Assembly (NCBI GenBank): GCA_041390125.1
Contig: JAWKQN010000036.1
Location: 1-7,899 of the forward strand
Source of the DNA: Gemmatimonadota bacterium
GTDB lineage: Bacteria > Gemmatimonadota > Gemmatimonadetes > Longimicrobiales > Gaopeijiaceae
Length of the DNA: 7,899 nucleotides
Direction of reading: 5' to 3'
Part shown: positions 4,048-7,899 of the stretch, piece after piece
Layout: each line of letters opens with the position of its first letter
How positions within the stretch are numbered: the stretch's first letter is position 1
Position numbers and translations under genes: made by a program
Notes under the pieces: generated by a model
The model's input: only the letters and a program-made list of their open reading frames with translations
Databases searched by the model: none
What the model was told of the DNA's origin: nothing

Positions 4048-7000
4048 CTACAGACCGCCCCGCACCTTCAGATCCGCCTCCTGCCGCCGGGTCTCGATGC
4101 GGATCCCGTCGGGCGTGAAGTAGAACAGCACCACCCTGCGGTTCCGCGCGTGCCCCACCTCCTCCGTGGCCGGCAGATGGTTCTCGCTCTCCCCGCGCGA
4201 TGCCTCGCGGAGGCGATCGGCAGCGATTCCTCGGCCTTCCAGGTACTCCCGCACGGCGCGGGCGCGGCGCCGACCCAGGTCCACGTTGTAGGCGTCGGAG
4301 CCGCGTACATCGGTGTGGCCGTAGAGGGCCACGGTGACGTCCGGGTAGGTGGCCAGCACGTCCACGACCTGATCCAGCACACCCTTGCTGACGGCATCCA
4401 GATCGGCGCGATCGAACGCGAAATGCACCACGTTCGGCACCACGAGCTGCGCCGGCGCCGGTGACTCCGGCTCCGGATCCGCCGGGGGCAGAGGTCTGCG
4501 GATGGACTCCACCGCGGCCGTATCGGCCGGGACCGGAGCGGCGGGGCGCGCGGCGGCGGGCGCCCCGGCCGCGCAGTCGCATCGGCGCGCGTCCACGGGG
4601 CTGCGAACGGACGTGTCCTCGCCCACGCGTCCACCCCGCTCACCCAACCCGAACGTGCTCTCGTCGAAGCGCCACGTCAGATCCACGAAGAAGCCCCTGT
4701 CCGTGTACTGGTCGAGCGCCAGGTCGTCGTCGCGGAAGCCGAACGCGTTGTAGCCCAGGGCGAGACGCAGGTCCTGCGACAGTCGCACGCCGAGCTCCAC
4801 GCCCAGACCGTGCTGACGCCGGGTCCCGTCGAACAGCGTCCGTGCGATGCCTCCGAGGTCCAGACCACCGGTCAGATCGACGGTGGCGCGAGCCGCGAGC
4901 AACTGGGCGGAGAGCTCGCTCTCCACCGGACCGAATCGATCCGTGGCGAACTTCGCAGCCCATTCGGCGCGCGTGGTGACGCGCTCGGTGGGACGCACGT
5001 TGACGTGGCTGGAGATCACATGGGCACGGTGGTCGAGCGCACCTCCCGCAGCGAACGGATCCTCGTCCGTGCGGTGCTCGTAGCGGGCGAGCAGGTTCCA
5101 GCTCGTGCGGCTCTCGCCTCGGTAGGCCAGGCCCAGGCGCGTGCGCTCGAAGAACGCGCCGCCATCCAGAACCTTGGTGAGGGCACTCTGGGCGAGCAGG
5201 GTCGTGTTCCGACCCAGCCGACGGGCGAAGCCCAGCGTGCCCAGGACCTGGTCCGTGGTCTCCGTCGTCCGTAGCTCGCCTCGTACGGAGCCCTTCCAGA
5301 GCGGGCTGGTGGCCCACTCCAACGCGCCCGTGACGGCCAGAGCAGGACCGGTGACGGAGGACGCGGCGGGCGCCACCCGCTCGAACGTGGTGTTGACGCG
5401 CACGCCCTCGCGTAGCGTCCACTGGTTGCGCAGCCCGATCGCCGCGTGGGCCTCCCGCCCGTTCAGGCGGTCGGCGAGCCGGTACTCGGAGAAGACGCTC
5501 TGTCCCTCACGGTATTCGGCGGCCACACCGAACACGGTCCGATTCCGCTCCTGCATTCCGTTGAGCGACCAGGGCCCGGCCAGACTGGAGAGCAGCTCGT
5601 GTTGCGCGTACAGACGCGCCCGGTCGAGCACGCGCAGGTCACCCCCGACGGCAAGACGGCGGGCATCGGCGGTCTGGACGTCCTGTTCGAACTCCGCGAA
5701 GAGGGTTCCCCGCTCCGCCCACGCCGACTCCAGGCGCAGCCCGATGGCGTTGACGTCGTTGGGTACCACACCCAGGCTCTCCGCGACGGCCGCGCGCTCC
5801 TCGGTCGCATGCCGGAAGCCGAGCTCTGCGCTCCAACGCTCGCTCAGCTTGCGCGCCACTGCGAGTCGACCACCGGTGAGCACACCGTCGGTGCGTTGAT
5901 CCTCGGAGCGGATGAGCTCCGCCGACACCGCCGTGCGCGCGCCCAGGAGCGTTCTTCCACTCACCCCCATCTCGGTGCGCCCCGACGCCACGCCCGCGCT
6001 CGGGTTGCGGAAGACCGAGTCGGCCGTGAGGTAGAACGCCCGCAGCTCGGCCTTGTCGGAGCGATGGAAGAGCTCCGCCCGGGCAGCAGCGCCCTCCAAC
6101 ACGGCCGCGCTGTCCGACCGCGCCAGCTCACCCGACAGCCAGGTGCCTGCGCCCAGGCCCAGCGTGGCGTTCACGGAGGCCAGGTCATAGCGGCCCACCG
6201 GATCGTCGCTCCGGACGGCGCTGCCGCCGACGCTCAGGCGCTCGGTGGGGCTGAAGCGTCCCTCCCCGCCGAAGACCCAGTGACGTGCACCACCGCCCTC
6301 CGCCTCGTACGTCACGCGGATGCTGATCGGGTTCAGCCGCTCATCCACCGAGGGAATCGCCCGCTTGAAGAGCAGGCGCCCGGTGAACGGCTCGATCGTG
6401 TAGTCCGTGAACCGCTGTAGGGGCGTCACGTCCAGGATGAGGCCCGGCTGGGTCCGGTCCCGCGTCACCAACTCCACCCGCTCGGAGTTGAGGAGGGCGT
6501 CCGTCCGGCTCAGCGCGTAGGGTCCGCTGATGCCCAGGGCCGGGATCTCGTCGACCCGCTGCTGGAAGCGATCGCGGCTCGCGAAGGTGCGCAGCGCGAC
6601 ACGGTCCGACGAGTACTGTTGCAGAGCGCCGTTCAGCGTGCGCGCGTAGCGTCCGAGCTGGGAGGCGGGGTCGTAGGACGCCGTGTTGAAGTCCCCGTAG
6701 AGCGCGTAGGAGTCTCCGCGCGCCAGGGCCCCGAAGACCCGACCCTTCGACTGGGCCTCGAACAGGTGCGGCGCAGCGTCGCCGAACACGTCGTAGAGCT
6801 CGTCCGGTCGGATGTCGTTGAAGAAGCGGCGACCCCGATCCGTCTCGGTGTCGACCCGGACCGTGGCCTGCCATCCATCCCCGACATCTCCCGTCGCGAA
6901 GGCGGCGACCCGTGCTCCGGCCATGCGGGTACCGTCGTCGCTGGTCTGGGACAACTCGACCAGCGCCTCCTGGAACCGGTCGCGCACGCCCGGTGTGAGG

Positions 7001-7899
7001 AGCTCCCCATCGCTCAGGGAGCGCCAGTCGATCCGGCCCTGCACGAATCCCATCAGCAGCATGCCCAGCCGCTCCCGCCCTGCGCCCGGACCGGTCGTGG
7101 CGGACGTGCGGCCATGGCGGTCGGCGGTCGGGTCCAAGGCCATCCCGGACGAGGAGCCCGGACGCCGGAACAGGGGCGCCAGCAGGGCCTGATCGGCACC
7201 GCCCGGTACCGGGCTCGCCGCGCTCGGCGCGGCCAGGCCGAACAACGCCGGACGCGGAGGCACGGTGGACGTGAACGGCGTGCGGAGCGCGCCCGCGGCC
7301 CAGGGCGCCGGCGCTCGCCGCAACTCCGTTCCGGCGCGCAACGCCCTGGCGTCCGCGAGCGCCACGTCCGGCACCGGCCCGAGCGCCGCGCGCGCGCGCG
7401 CCTCGGCCACGACGGCGACCGTCGCCGTGCGGTCGCCGAAGTCGGCGCGCGCCATCTCGCCGCGCGTCAGGTCCACCAGCTTGCTCGATCCCGAGGCCAG
7501 GTGGCGTGCCGTCAGCGCGTCCAACCGCATGCCGGCAGGCAGCGTGCGCTCATCCACCCGCACCAGCCAGTGGCGCGGCTGCAGCCCATCGAACGAGTAG
7601 CGTCCCTGGGCGTCGGTGATCGCCGACGTGCCGTCGTGCAGGTAGACACGGACACCGGGAACGCCGAGAACGTCCTCGCCGGTCGCGGTCCCGCTGTCTG
7701 CGGCGCACGCGCAGATGTCCACCCAGACGCGCCCGACGATCAGGCCCTCGTCCGTGAAGACGCCCCGGCGCAGACCCACGGCCGCCACGGCCTCGTTGCT
7801 CGCCGCCAGGCCACCGGCGCCCGTGGCGCGCGCGCGGTTGATGCCGTCGCCGAGCTCGGCCCCCACCCCCACCCGCACGCGGTAGACGATGCGGCGAAG
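4048..7899 (-). CDS. Giant outer-membrane mosaic protein: SdrD-like domain, beta-barrel, OmpA domain (5' end outside window)
   Basis: The frame is open through the right edge; 1283 residues are visible, and GTG 7878 is not the true start because coding sequence continues upstream. Numbering below counts from 7878. Order of parts: the tail of a DUF11-like repeat (YRVRVGVGAELGDGIN at the edge); an SdrD/Cna-B-like beta-sandwich at about 46-148 (GVPGVRVYLHDG, TDAQGRYSFDGL, RVDERTLPAG); a low-complexity stretch at about 150-270; a conserved pre-barrel region at about 275-530 (YALYGDFNTASYDP, LGRYARTLNGA, ISGPYALS, NSERVELVTRDR, FTDYTIEPFTGRLLFK); alternating beta strands at about 535-1079 typical of a barrel; a Pro/Ala linker at 1080-1149; and an OmpA-like domain at 1150-1276. 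In the last, HTDVRG and NVDLGRRRA supply Asp1190 and Arg1205, spaced as the diaminopimelate-binding pair of OmpA. It probably anchors the outer membrane to peptidoglycan while exposing or exporting through the barrel. Signal peptide and promoter lie outside the window. Confidence 0.88.
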   Translation of the reverse strand, partial: LRRIVYRVRVGVGAELGDGINRARATGAGGLAASNEAVAAVGLRRGVFTDEGLIVGRVWVDICACAADSGTATGEDVLGVPGVRVYLHDGTSAITDAQGRYSFDGLQPRHWLVRVDERTLPAGMRLDALTARHLASGSSKLVDLTRGEMARADFGDRTATVAVVAEARARAALGPVPDVALADARALRAGTELRRAPAPWAAGALRTPFTSTVPPRPALFGLAAPSAASPVPGGADQALLAPLFRRPGSSSGMALDPTADRHGRTSATTGPGAGRERLGMLLMGFVQGRIDWRSLSDGELLTPGVRDRFQEALVELSQTSDDGTRMAGARVAAFATGDVGDGWQATVRVDTETDRGRRFFNDIRPDELYDVFGDAAPHLFEAQSKGRVFGALARGDSYALYGDFNTASYDPASQLGRYARTLNGALQQYSSDRVALRTFASRDRFQQRVDEIPALGISGPYALSRTDALLNSERVELVTRDRTQPGLILDVTPLQRFTDYTIEPFTGRLLFKRAIPSVDERLNPISIRVTYEAEGGGARHWVFGGEGRFSPTERLSVGGSAVRSDDPVGRYDLASVNATLGLGAGTWLSGELARSDSAAVLEGAAARAELFHRSDKAELRAFYLTADSVFRNPSAGVASGRTEMGVSGRTLLGARTAVSAELIRSEDQRTDGVLTGGRLAVARKLSERWSAELGFRHATEERAAVAESLGVVPNDVNAIGLRLESAWAERGTLFAEFEQDVQTADARRLAVGGDLRVLDRARLYAQHELLSSLAGPWSLNGMQERNRTVFGVAAEYREGQSVFSEYRLADRLNGREAHAAIGLRNQWTLREGVRVNTTFERVAPAASSVTGPALAVTGALEWATSPLWKGSVRGELRTTETTDQVLGTLGFARRLGRNTTLLAQSALTKVLDGGAFFERTRLGLAYRGESRTSWNLLARYEHRTDEDPFAAGGALDHRAHVISSHVNVRPTERVTTRAEWAAKFATDRFGPVESELSAQLLAARATVDLTGGLDLGGIARTLFDGTRRQHGLGVELGVRLSQDLRLALGYNAFGFRDDDLALDQYTDRGFFVDLTWRFDESTFGLGERGGRVGEDTSVRSPVDARRCDCAAGAPAAARPAAPVPADTAAVESIRRPLPPADPEPESPAPAQLVVPNVVHFAFDRADLDAVSKGVLDQVVDVLATYPDVTVALYGHTDVRGSDAYNVDLGRRRARAVREYLEGRGIAADRLREASRGESENHLPATEEVGHARNRRVVLFYFTPDGIRIETRRQEADLKVRGGL

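Noticed and set aside
5446..6420. Plus-strand open frame of 324 codons inside the barrel gene, and several similar ones
   Set aside because: Antisense to a continuous 1283-residue frame with clear domain structure; composition is that of a codon shadow.

Overview
This is a high-GC bacterial window with six protein-coding genes, two of them cut by the window edges. The last gene encodes a very large protein with a predicted outer-membrane beta-barrel and a C-terminal OmpA-type peptidoglycan-binding domain, so the host is almost certainly Gram-negative (diderm). The gene styles would fit Gemmatimonadota or a similar high-GC soil or marine lineage: Shine-Dalgarno-led GTG starts, a group-III-like phosphofructokinase, an exported creatininase-family protein, and an SdrD-like/barrel/OmpA mosaic. 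This taxonomic guess is inference; no rRNA or other marker is present.

Bases 1-2277 (+ strand) hold a tight run. It begins with the C-terminal part of a 6-phosphofructokinase. Next is a DNA-3-methyladenine glycosylase I (tag) whose GTG start overlaps the phosphofructokinase stop by 8 nt. Third, 23 nt further on, is a YajO-like aldo/keto reductase. These three look like one transcription unit. A 120-nt spacer with a strong GC-rich hairpin then leads to a signal-peptide-bearing creatininase-family protein (2398-3249, +) with an altered metal-site signature. A perfect 8-bp stem hairpin follows it, in the convergent gap.

Bases 3280-3997 hold a divergent pair: a 78-residue thioredoxin/glutaredoxin-like CPVC protein (- strand) and an HxlR-family winged-helix regulator (+ strand). 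Their 133-bp shared control region is dense with dyad symmetry. It contains a hairpin that would bury the Shine-Dalgarno of the thioredoxin-like gene, a 20-bp interrupted inverted repeat, and two copies of the palindrome CCGATCGG spaced 83 bp apart. This is the most interesting part of the window and looks like a small self-contained redox-regulatory module.

Bases 4048-7899 (- strand) are filled by one open frame that runs off the right edge. It shows the end of a DUF11-like repeat, an SdrD/Cna-B-like domain, a long beta-barrel region, a Pro/Ala-rich linker and an OmpA-like domain. Its only four cysteines in the window form two CxC pairs, one in the SdrD-like domain and one just after the barrel. 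No RNA genes, insertion sequences, CRISPR arrays or phage genes were seen.
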